A DNA stretch of 64,000 bases from Nautilus pompilius (lineage: Eukaryota > Mollusca > Cephalopoda > Nautilida > Nautilidae): contig JACATO010001009.1 of the NCBI GenBank assembly GCA_018389105.1, forward strand, positions 1 to 64,000, read 5' to 3'. Below the pieces are notes generated by a model, which saw only the letters and a list, made by a program, of their open reading frames with translations, made no database searches and was not told the DNA's origin. Position numbers and translations under genes: made by a program. This document shows, in pieces, positions 24,747 through 53,373 of this stretch (position 1 is the first letter of the stretch; each line of letters begins with the position of its first letter).

Positions 24747-26457
24747 ACAGACTTTATCATATTGTCAAACAATATTCTTGATTGTATGCTAAAACTCAAA
24801 TTAAATGCTTTGTACACTGTCTAGTGGTTTTTACTGTACACATTTATTTCTTCAATCAGTGTTATGAAGAGAGATTTAAGAAAAATAATTGATTTTTAAT
24901 TTTCTAATTTCAAATCCATCAGGTTGAAGTTTCATTTATATTAAACATAGCAATTGTAATGACCTATTAGTTACGTGAGAATAACACTGATGGTGTGTGA
25001 ATGCACATTCAATCTGCAGCATCTAAGAGTTGCTGGCTTTTAAGAAGCACATTTTTTTTAAAACGTTTCTTGAAGTCATAAAAATGAAGATACAAAGCAG
25101 AGGACCTCATTGCAGAGAAAAGAATCATTGTTAATTTAAAGATGTATGTCATGATGAAACACTTTACTTTAGGACATTGCAATTTTGCAGTCAGTCAGTC
25201 AGTCAGTCAGCAGATTGTCACAAACCTGGAGAAGATGCTTGATTTATCATGAAGTAACAGCATTCTGCATTCAATGATAGAGATACTGTAGCATTAAAAT
25301 CCAATATCAAAATCAACCACCATGCCAGTCTCAGTTGGCTTGAACAAGGGTTCTTGTTTAGGGTGCAAATGTAGCGACAGTTATGGTGGCAGCAATGTAA
25401 GGGAATGGAGAAGAATTTTTTAGCCAGAAAAAAATCCTTCCCAGGTGACTGATAATAGTTTTACCAAACAAGTTTACCTGAATGAAGTTGTAAATCTGCT
25501 CATTGCTAAGATCTAAAACAAGTCTGGGATCATTAGACTATCATCATTCTTGTAGATTTTTCCCTTCAGCTATTGAACAGCAAATAGTCCAGAGAACGTC
25601 CAAGATGTGGGTGCTTTCCTGAACCGGTAGTGGAGCTCAATGCCAACCAGAGAAGCTTTATTCAGTCCAGAGGGAGCACAAAGTTGACTTTGCGAAAATA
25701 TCTTGCAACTTTAGATGCTTTCACAAACCATGGAGATACTATGATGGAATTCAAGTTTTAAAGTTTACGAGTTGCGTATAATACAAAGATGAAATTCGGG
25801 TGTATCAACCTTTTACATTAAGCATCCGTAGACTGTAATGTTGCAGTAAATATATTGAAAAGTGCTGTTTCATACCAAATTATCCTAAATTTTACCTGTG
25901 TGTGTAATATATAAATATCTGGAGCATTTGCAAACAGCATCAAATGCCAAAAAAATGAGGTAGATCACATGCCAACATCAAATGAGTGCAATCAGTTCCA
26001 AGAAGGGTACCATGGACCTGCGAAAGGGAGGTAATATATAAACTCTTGATTATTTATTTATTTATTTTTTAATTTAGGCGATCCTCTCGCCTTAAAAGTG
26101 GGGACAAAAGCCAGTATTTACATGATGGACACCGCGGGGGGGGTTTGTTGTTGTTCATTAGATTTTCTGGGATTGAAGAAAATCATAAATCCGTTCCAAC
26201 AGAATGGTCGGGTGCACGCCTGCCTGATGTGCTTCTCTCCCTTTAGTTACACGGTGTCCGGGTGGACTGCCGGCTTTATTTTCGTACTTCTTGATTCGTA
26301 TATTTATCTATTCTTTTGTTTACGTTGGATTTAAACTTTAAAAACGATTTTCTGTAAATACTCGGAGAGGTAAAATATATGATATTTATTTATTTATATC
26401 TAACATCGCGAGAAAAGGCGATACCAACTTTCACGGGGAGGGGGAGAAGAAATAAAG
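24747..26457. other. PEX1-CFAP300 intergenic region
   Basis: It contains the PEX1 poly(A) signal ATTAAA (24800-24805), a short (CAGT)n run at 25191-25210, AT-rich sequence with no recognisable gene, then a GGGAGGTAAT word at 26022-26035. From about 26100 to 26460 it holds the CFAP300 promoter region. TCGCGAGA at 26406-26413, 45 bases before the CFAP300 ATG, is a known core-promoter type palindrome in vertebrates; its role here is inference. Confidence 0.45.
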
Positions 26458-44085
<17,628 letters not shown>

Positions 44086-44761
44086 AGATTATCAGATTAT
44101 GGACAGTTTTCTGCAAATGCTGGGCTACTGCTGGGAAATTCCACAGGATATAAACATTTTCAACACCAGAATAATCAACCTTCCATATGCTAAGTTTCTG
44201 TATTAAATCAAGAAATGGTCTCCTCCTTTGCAAGGCTATATTTCTACCGGGAAAATTCTGTTTTACGATAATTCGAATCTCAGCTAATGTCGAGTTAGTT
44301 CAGGGAGAGAGAGAATGAATAATTTTAGACTTTAATCTGGAAACGCACTAGAATGTCACTGTACTTAAAAAAGGTTAACAGATTATAATAATACTTAGTG
44401 TATTCTAAGAATAACAAAATCATTTCGTAAAATGTCAATGAAAATATTTTAATCCTGATTTTATTTATTATTGTCAGACCATAACGATCTCTCTGGATTT
44501 ATCGCAAACATTACCACAAAGCTTTTTGTGTTGTAATTAATCTTAGCACTAGTTTTGTTGTTTGTTTTTTTATACATTAAACTAAATAGATATGATATCA
44601 AGCCCTTTTCTGTTATTTCTGCTTATTTTTAGCTGATTTTTCCACAACAGATTTGCAAGCAGAATTATGTGTACAGTTGTTTGTGGAGTATGCAATACTA
44701 ACTGTCCACTGCATAAGAATGAGAGAGGAAATTAGTGAGACCTTGGAGAAATCTTTATTCT

Positions 44762-45635
44762 AAAGGCACGCATTAACTGAATCCAAATTATCATGGTGAT
44801 GCGCTCTGCCATACTTCAGAATATCCAAGCCATTGAATTGGCGGCACTGATAATGGACTTTTCGCTACGGTTTTCGTTAATGCCTCCACATTACCAAAGA
44901 ACGCATCCCTTAGCAACCGATGTGCCCAACACTTGAGAAGATGAAGTGGAATTGTTCTGTGGTTTCTTCTTCTTTTTTAAAGGCACACATTAACTGAATC
45001 CAAATTATCATGGTGATGCGCTCTGCCATACTTCAGAATATCCAAGCCATTGAATTGGCGGCACTGATAATGGACTTTTCGCTACGGTTTTCGTTAATGC
45101 CTCCACGTTACCAAAGAACGCATCCCTTAGCAACCGATGTGCCCAACACTTGAGAAGATGAAGTGGAATTGTTCTGTGGTTTCTTCTTCTTTTTAAAGGC
45201 ACACATTAACTGAATCCAAATTATCATGGTGATGCGCTCTGCCATACTTCAGAATATCCAAGCCATTGAATTGGCGGCACTGATAATGGACTTTTCGCTA
45301 CGGTTTTCGTTAATGCCTCCACGTTACCAAAGAACGCATCCCTTAGCAACCGATGTGCCCAACACTTGAGAAGATGAAGTGGAATTGTTCTGTGGTTTCT
45401 TCTTCTTTTTAAAGGCACACATTAACTGAATCCAAATTATCATGGTGATGCGCTCTGCCATACTTCAGAATATCCAAGCCATTGAATTGGCGGCACTGAT
45501 AATGGACTTTTCGCTACGGTTTTCGTTAATGCCTCCACGTTACCAAAGAACGCATCCCTTAGCAACCGATGTGCCCAACACTTGAGAAGATGAAGTGGAA
45601 TTGTTCTGTGGTTTCTTCTTCTTCTTCTTCTTTTT
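44762..45635 (+). repeat. 216-bp tandem repeat, four copies
   Basis: Units begin at AAAGGCAC, positions 44762, 44979, 45195 and 45411. Units 2-4 appear virtually identical; unit 1 differs at a few bases (GCACGCAT, CCACATT) and is one base longer. Each unit ends with GTGGTTTCTTCTTCTTTTT. The minus strand of each of units 2-4 holds the same frame of about 64 codons, a direct result of duplication. The array starts about 680 bases after the CFAP300 stop. No known protein or element is recognised in it. Confidence 0.95.
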
Positions 45636-46073
45636 AGATTAATTTTTAAACCGCCTCTGGTTATAATGGCTAAGCGAAGTTCAGGATACATTAGAAAAAT
45701 TCAAACACGAGCACCCGGCCCAAGTAGACGAAATGAGACTGCAGATGGCCATGGATGACGATCGATGGAGAAGGGGAAACAGAGGAAGACAAACTAAATG
45801 TTGCGGAGGAGGGTGTTGGACTTGTTCTGGGAGATCCAAACTGGCAGCAGAGGGAGTCCTAATACAAAACCACCACTTTCTCTCTCTCTCTCTCTATTTT
45901 TTTGCCATTTCGGTTTAATTTAATAATCCGTGGATAATTGTAATTCAGTAGAGGACCCGGTTTCCGGCACCGCTGCAGTTGAGCGCCATTCTCTTTATTA
46001 TAACGAAGTGGATATCATAGCTACTCCGGCTTCATGTAGCATTTTTGCCCCACCGACTGGGACCAACTCTCCG

Positions 46074-49000
46074 ATGTCGGTAGCCGGTGGAGCCAGCACA
46101 ATGGAAACACCGGTAAGCGCCTTGTTCTTTCTCTCAGCGCGAACAGTCCGCCGGCGATCTTGGCCCGAACGCCGGGACGCGCGCCGCCATCTTGTTCGCG
46201 TCGTTGGTTGGTGTTTATCTGTGGGCCTGATGGCAGGGAGGCGGAGATCCGGGGTTGGGGAAACAAGGTGGGGGGGGTGGTGGTGCGGAGATCTGCTGCG
46301 TGTTGTTGGAAATATCCGACACCAGAGCCGTCGTCTAATAAATGGTCTAATTCTGGAGGACCTGGGGGAAGCCATATTAATGGCGGCATCCCCCCCTCCC
46401 CATAAGTTCGCACCTTTATGGGGTATTTTCCGGCGCTTTTTGAAATGAAACAAAGAATCTGTTCTAAAGTAAATATGGTTTGTTCTTCTGGATTATCGGT
46501 AGAGGAATCCGGGTTTCGGGTGACTCTGGATCTGGCCGTGTGTGTGTGTGTGTTCTCTCGGGGTCGTCGGCGGCGCCCACAGGCAGGTAGTAAGTAACAC
46601 ATCCCGTTTTCCGCAGATCACTGACCAGCTGATGAAGAAGAAACTCCAGATGTTCCTGGGAGAGATGCTAAAGATGGGAACGGTGCGTGGATTTAGGTAT
46701 TTCTCGACATACCTCAGAGGAAGAGAGGAGATGGTGGTGCAGGTGTTGAACGAATTGCAGGTAAGGGCGGACCGCCCCACCCCAGTCTTGGGAGGTGGGA
46801 GATGAGGTGGGGTGGGGTGGGGTGGAGATAAAGAGATTTCCTTAGAAATTGTCGACTCCAGCCGGACAGGGATGCTTTGTTTGTTTGTTTATCATTCATT
46901 AAACCAAAACTGATTTAAATTCATTTATCTCCACCCAACTAACTGGTTGTTCGCTTGTGTTGCAGTAACAGTGGTGATGCAACTGGTTGGACGGTGTGTG
47001 CCTACATCAGTGACTTATCCATTGCTGTTTCTCTGCACCCCACATCCCCCACTCCCACGTCCCACACCCCCACCCCACATCCCCACGTCCCACACCCCCC
47101 ACCTCACATCCCCACATCCCCCAACCCCACATCCCACCCCACATCCCCCAACTCCACTCCCACGTCCCACACCCCCACCCCACATCCCCCAACCCCACAT
47201 CCCACCCCACATCCCACCCCACATCCCCCACTCCCACCCCACATCCCACCCCACATCCCCACGTCCCACACCCCCACCCCACGTCCCCCATTCCCAGGTG
47301 AAGCAAAAGGGTGGAGTCCAAGCTACACTAATTTGTGTATTGTTTGATGCTTAATTGTTTGCTTATATTGAGTCGAAGACCCCTCCCTCCCTCCCTACCT
47401 ACCCACCTACCCGAAATTTGGTTACAGACATCCCTTTGCAACTGTTGTCTCATGCAAACTGATTACCTTTCTAGATATTTATTTATTTATTTATTATTAT
47501 TATTTTTGTAATTTATGTTCCTCCTGACATTCAGATGCAAATTAGCAATGTTCGTATTGTAGGAGTTGTTTTATTATCTGTCTGTTGGCCAGAATGTTCG
47601 CTGTGCAGGGCCCTCCCCCTCAAGATAGTGTAACGCATGTAATAGAACTATGCAGCTATTGTTATCCTAGTTCAGATGTTTTCTGAATGATATTCTCAAA
47701 ATATGTAGGTTCGTGATGTATTGAAAACTGCATTGGTTTGATGTTCTTCCAACTATTTTATTTTTTTATATATTTTTTTTTTATTTTATTTATTACATAG
47801 TTGTATTTCTGTAAATATATTTGAATTATAAATTTGAAGATGAAGCGTGTACATCCGGGTGAAGCACACAAACAAAGACAGGAAGAAGGCTGCAGAAAAT
47901 AAGGCAAAGCTTGAAAGGTTTCCTAAATTGACTTCATTTTTGGTACTGAAACCAGCTACTGTGCCTGCACTGCCTGTGGACGCTGTTGGGGTGTAGCAGA
48001 TACTCCCACCACTTCTGCACAACTTGATGTGGAACCTGCAGAACCAACTGGACTGCCTGTGGAACTGGAAATTGGCACTGATGTGTGACCGGGGTAGCTA
48101 TCCACCTGGGTTAAAACAACCGAGTGCAGCTGAACAGCGTTTCATAATTGAGAATACGCCTCACCAGCCGGTCATGCAAAGTTTTCCAAAGCAAAACACA
48201 GGTTGTCATTTTCTGCAGCATATTACAAAAAGGTGTCAGCTTCTGGAATGCACATACATCGTACTTGGTTGTGTTATTCAGTTAAGTTGAATCTCTGCTA
48301 CTGTGAACCGTGCTGGCTTTTTTGGTGATCGGGAAAAGCTACAACAAAATTGTGGGTCAGGAGTTACAGGAAACTATGACTAGCAGAACTTGTCATGAAA
48401 CAGAAAGACATGAAAATTCTATCTGTCATTTCCATTCTTGTATGGTTTTCGCTCATTGGAAAATAAATGGTACACTTAGTGAAGAGCTGGAGCATCAGCC
48501 TTGTCTGACCCAGCTTTCAGAGGACACCAGGAAAAGTTGCAATGTTTGAATTTAAATAAGTGAAACTTTTTGTCGATTATTGGGCTCTTAGCAAAATATG
48601 ATTCAATACATGTTGGCTAATTATTTTCATATGAACTTCCAAATCAAGTGACTTCCTCTGTTTCTTGCCTGGTGTATTGGTAGATGGAGAAATCTTCCTT
48701 TTGCATGACATCTTTGGGTGTGGTAAATCCGTAGAAGATAAGCGAGATACTTGCGATATGACTGCTGAAGTATAACTGATGCCGAGAGAAAACGCGATGC
48801 TGCTGCTGCTGGGAGATACGTGTTGCAATACTGACTCCCGTACGCTGCGCGGGAATATTTGAATTTTTTTTTACACACGGTCGTAACTGTGGGTGGTAGT
48901 AAGTCGGGGAGTATCTGTATTATATTGAACTTTATCTGTTTTTTCCCTATTAAAACTGACAGTTTTAAGCCACTAATTCAGTGAGCAACAGTAAAAAATG

Positions 49001-52000
49001 TTTCAGCTCCAACAACGGCTCCAGTCGCCTGTCGCACCTCAGCTTCTTGTTGGGTTGTTGAGTTATTACGCCTCCGTTACTGCAGCATTTTTTAAAGACA
49101 AAATTCTTTAAAGTTTAGAAGTTACTTATCTCTTTAAACTGGTTAAAAGATCTGACTTTTTTGTGACTGGTGTGTTTTAATATTTTTTAGACCCCTGGGG
49201 AAAGTTACACCAGTGAACCGTGTTCTCCACAGGTAAAGACCTCATCAGGTGGGTGGGCCATCACACAGGCTGAACGGTGGGTAAACTTACTTGGTCACTT
49301 CATGTTATGTAGGCTTAACTATTTAATGCCTGACTTTTTAATAATAATGTACCCTGTTACTGCATTGGACACATTTTCTAATGAAAGTTCTGTGATCCTA
49401 TGTATACACAAAAATGATGCATTCATGAAGATTTTTGGAAAACAATATATTTGATTGATGGTTGTTTTTCTCTGTTTTTTTTAATAGAAAATCTCAGTTG
49501 CCATCAGTTCGTATTCGAAGAGAAAGCCACATTTCAAATCCAGACAGTCTACTGCCTGTAAGAGATGATATTTCATTTGTTGTATGTAGTTTTAAGAGTA
49601 AAATGCAGTGTATTAGTGCATTTATAATTAACAGAAGGGAACTGTATAGTTAATAGGAAGATGATGAACTGATGCCTTCTCAACATAGAAAAGAAGAAAT
49701 TTTCTTAAAAGCATTTTTACTTTAACAGTGTTTTTAAAATTATATGAGAGGCTTCATTAGGTTTTTTTCATTTTTCTAGCTTTTGAAATGAGAAAATTAA
49801 AGAAACTTTATAAATTGAGAAGCATATCTAAGTGACATTTAGAATTGATTCTATTTTCTAGGATGACACAACTCAGTTTTTGCTCGCCGGTTACTCTAAG
49901 TATAGTGCCCCTTATGTGTGGGTCAGATCAAATCATGAACACATTTTAAAGGGAGTTGGAGATGCAGGGAGTGAAAAGGATTACCCATTAAGGCTGACCT
50001 CTACTTCAAAGTGGAAAAATGACAGTACGTGTTCCTTACTGAATAGTTACTATGTATGTCCAAAACACTTACCTCACTGATGTTGTGTAAGTGCATAATG
50101 TTAGTGCTTTTAAGAGAATTGTGTTTATATTCATGTTTGTTGTTTACTTACCTGGTAAGCAGTATGACGGTATAGTCTAGCATATATACTGAAGAGGGAA
50201 AAAATCTCCAACATTGCCGACTCGTCAGGAGAACATTTGTAAAGGTTGTTAGTTGCACAGGGATTTTATTATTTTCTGAGACCAGCTATGGTACTAGAGA
50301 GGTGCGGAGCGGTTCGTAGCATGGAGACAAACAACCTGCTTAGCGCCTTGTGAGTGGGTGGCAGCTGTGCTTCTACAGTTCATCTCCTGGAGAAATGTTC
50401 CTCAGGGTCACACTCAGCCACATATCAACTATATAAGATGTTTTTCTTTCTAAATAAGGAAATGGCTGTAGTGGGCGGCGGTGGTCGTGGGGTCGCCACT
50501 GTCTTTTCCGCAGCTGTGCATAGCGTTTTTATAAATGATGTACCCCTACCCGGGAATCCTGCTGGATGATGATAGCATCTGATAACCGCTGGTCGGGGGT
50601 GAGTGGAGGTGCAGCAATCACCCTGACTGAGTTGGGAAAGGTCAGGTCAGCAGGAGGGTGCGCGATTGTAGAGGCCTCGACGCTATATTGGGGCCCGCTG
50701 GCTGCGCTGTCGTCCTGCCCCCACCAACTCGCCGATGCCGGCTTATCTGGGGATTAGAAACTGAGTTCAGTGTATTCTGGGGAGAAACCTTTCTTTTTTT
50801 ATCAATGATGAATAAAACCAATGTATGTACTCTCTTGGCTATCCTTTTCTGCCACAGTTTTGTATGCACTGTTTGATTCTTTATGGTTGTTTAACATGCA
50901 GACACCTACGTGTGGGACATCATTGCTGACTTGGTTAGACTGTGCACCTACCCTGTGCCTCGAAACCCATTTGCTGTGGACTTTGAATACTTCTATTCGC
51001 TGGACCAGGGAGAGCAGATCCTGTCTACAGCAGCCATGGTCAATTGCCTACAGAAGATCCTGTTGCACTCGTCAGATGACCAGTCCTACTCTGGGAAAGG
51101 TACCCCACTTTTTTCAGGGAGTTGTAAAGTCATCAAACGGGGTAGTGAGTATGGGTGGAATTAGAGAAATGACTAAAATCTCAGAGAAACAGATGACTGT
51201 GGGAATGGCAGCGTTTTGGATAGATTGTATTATGTTATGGTAACTGACACTAGGAAGTGTCTGCAGAAGATGGCCATATGTAACTTGCGTGGAATAGATC
51301 AGACTGATTTAGTTCATTCTTGCTTTAAAGAACTCTGGCTATCAGTCTAAGATTACCTGAGAGGAAGTGCTTAAGTATAGGTCAGGGTTAGAGAGAAGAA
51401 CACTAGATCTAGAAAAAAAGAATGAGAGACTTAGAAGTAATTTAAAAAATATAATGCAAAAGGTAGATTTGTCTGTTGCAATTTTAAAGTTAATGTAAAG
51501 AATTTTAGAAGCTGTGTTCCCCTTCCTTGGAACCCAGTCTCATTGCTGCAAGATACACAGTGGAGTTATGTTTCAGGTTATTTTTTACCTGTTCATAGTT
51601 TAAGAGAGATTACTCATCTAAATGAACATTGGGGTCATTCCACGTCAATTGGACCAGTGGTCAGCACCTGACCCCCTCAGAAAAATTTGCAAAAAATATA
51701 TGTTGTAGTAGAAGCTTTTAGAATTCTAAATGTGAAATTTGAGCATCCTAAGTAAAAAATTGACCGAGATACGGTCATTTTTCTGCATAGTCCCCTTTCA
51801 GACTTAAAAACATCATTAATTTTCTTCCATTAATGCCTACATTTTTTTTTACTAGTTCCTGTTGGGCTACAGATACCTGACTGTGCAATCTGGAAGACCA
51901 TTTCACGTAGATTACGACTATGCATATGTTTTTTCTGTATCTCTTAACCCTTTCCTGTCGGCTCTCTGCAAAAGCGAAAAAAAATTTGGGCTGCTTTGTT

Positions 52001-53373
52001 TTTTGGTGGCTTCTTAGAGTACCTGCTGTACCACCATCCAGAACTGTGCAAGTTGAGTTTTCAGTATATGATTAGTCATATAAAGACTATAAAATAACAT
52101 TTTGATGATATGAGTGATATCCCCCGAGATATCTCAGTCTGAACTTGTTTTCCCATGGAAAAGTGGCCATGTCAGACAATGTCAACAAGATTAGTTTTTA
52201 TTGCAAATGAAAGCTCTGATGTCCAGTTCTAACATATCCAAAATTCAACTCTGGCACTCAAGTGCTTGTGTTTTTATTTTTACCATCTTTTTTCGTGCGT
52301 CTTGGCAATATAGTGCATTGTTGCATCTTCAGCCTTTAAAGATCTTATGTAGCTGTTTTTTGGTCATTTAACAAGTCATAACCAAAGTTCTTTACTGTTA
52401 AATGACTAGGTAATTTTTCTGTATAAGTATGGGCTGTCCTTCACACTATATCAGTAATGTGGTGTTTTTATTTGACATTAAAAATGTTGAAACAACAAAA
52501 CTCATTTGCTGTTATCAACAATTTTTTAGCATCTGTGTGCGTCTATGACGCCGATCTCTGGTTTTGGTTAAAGGTAAAGTTAGTCGAGTAAGCACCTGAT
52601 TAGAATGATTTCTATTTCTAAATGTCACCAAATTATTTACGCAACTCGTTATCTTCAATTTTTTTTAGGGGGGGGAGTGGTTATCCTTAAAAATAGATGT
52701 GAACTTGTTGCATTGTTTTCAGAACAAAGATTTTGGAAATATGCATCCATCTCAACATCTGACCCTGTTTATTTGGTTATCCTAGCCGATGACGTGGTTT
52801 CTTCTCTCTCATCTGTACAGTTCTATAGCTGTGAGAGGAAACCCCGAGAAATCTGGTAGGGACTTTTGTTTGGTTGGTTGAAATTCTGTAAGGGCACCAA
52901 ACAGTTTCATTTTGGCCATGGGCTGAATGGCACCAGAAGCAGTCTCCCTCCCTCAGTAGTCAAGTGAAAAGGGTGGATACAGTGACGACAAATTGGAGTG
53001 GCAAAAGGGGCCGTTTTTGACATTTAGCTATCAGTTTCACATACTAAAGTCAAACGTGGCTTCATTATCTGGATAGGTTTCTCAGTGCTTTGAACTTCTT
53101 ATTAGAAAATGTACTTTTGTTTTAAAAAAAGAATTCAGTTTAAAAACAGTATTTAAGCCATACTTTTTTTTTGTTTTAGTGTTCGAAGAGCTGCAAGTGC
53201 TGACCAGACTCCACTTCCAAAAGCTCCAAGAACTAGTTAAGCAAAAGGGCCTCCCAGTTCTTCAGCAGTATGAAGAGTCTCAACAGAAGACAGCAGCAAG
53301 AACTTGGTCTGCCTATGGGAACAAGGAGCACTGTAACCAGGGAAATCTGGCATATAGCAGAGCAGTCATGTAG
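46074..53373 (+). CDS. Uncharacterised 7-exon protein-coding gene
   Basis: Exons 46074-46112, 46617-46696, 49191-49232, 49488-49557, 49862-50024, 50902-51099 and 53180-53373 join in phase to give about 261 residues. The N-terminus reads MSVAGGASTMETP; the middle has a basic segment (VNRVLHRKSQLPSVRIRR); residues about 78-130 include YSAPYVWVRSNHEHILKG; about 132-198 include YVWDIIADLVRLC and FAVDFEYFYSLDQGEQIL; the last exon is helical and charged. Every exon has good GT/AG borders and the composition differs from the flanks, so the gene is real, but I do not recognise the family. No signal peptide or membrane segment is seen. The 46074 ATG is the first in frame. An alternative donor at 46761 would extend exon 2 but breaks the phase with exon 3. 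AATAAA follows at 53608. Confidence 0.75.
46184..46197 (-). promoter_or_regulatory. YY1-like site in first intron of the 46-53 kb gene
   Basis: GCGCCGCCATCTTG matches the complement of the YY1 consensus AAGATGGCGGC, lies about 75 bases after exon 1 and is inside a CpG-rich stretch (46070-46450). YY1 sites just downstream of transcription starts are common in animals; binding here is inferred. Confidence 0.4.
47035..47300 (+). repeat. C-rich CCCCACATCCCA satellite
   Basis: About 265 bases of CCCCACATCCC/CCCACGTCCCACA words; the minus strand is correspondingly made of GGG and GGGG runs separated by 2-7 bases. Proline- or glycine-rich frames on either strand are artefacts of composition. It lies in intron 2 of the uncharacterised gene. 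Confidence 0.95.
47835..48720 (+). mobile_element. hAT/ZMYM1-like transposase remnant
   Basis: Translation across frameshifts recovers the hallmarks of the ZMYM1-like hAT transposase group. First comes an N-terminal MKR-HPSGEAHK lysine-rich start near 47840. A TTF-zinc-finger region follows near 48085-48190 (DRGSYPPG..., HQPVMQSFPKQNTG). Near 48500-48640 there is an ALSDPAFRGHQEKL ... NFLSIIGLLAKYDSI block corresponding to the family's NLAFRGH...NFLELIELLAKYDP. Stops and frameshifts show it is dead and 3'-truncated. It lies in intron 2 of the uncharacterised gene. Confidence 0.7.
50280..50760. other. GC-rich island in intron 5 of the 46-53 kb gene
   Basis: This segment is GC-rich and CpG-bearing between AT-rich flanks, which suggests an inserted element, but I see neither pol III boxes nor terminal repeats nor a known protein fragment. 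Confidence 0.35.
51630..52570. other. Possible unclassified transposon, intron 6 of the 46-53 kb gene
   Basis: It begins with CATTCCACGTCAATTGGACC and includes two ...CGAGATA(C/T)... words (51767, 52127), which I associate vaguely with dispersed animal repeats. No transposase fragment or matching opposite terminus was identified. Confidence 0.25.

Noticed and set aside
45930-46602. Frames of 150-190 codons on both strands around exon 1 of the unknown gene
   Set aside because: The CpG-rich promoter/first-intron sequence is depleted of stops on both strands; only the short in-frame piece 46074-46112 joins to downstream exons.
46947-47354. Proline/histidine- and glycine-rich frames on both strands
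   Set aside because: They are produced by the CCCCACATCCC satellite; both strands are open simultaneously.
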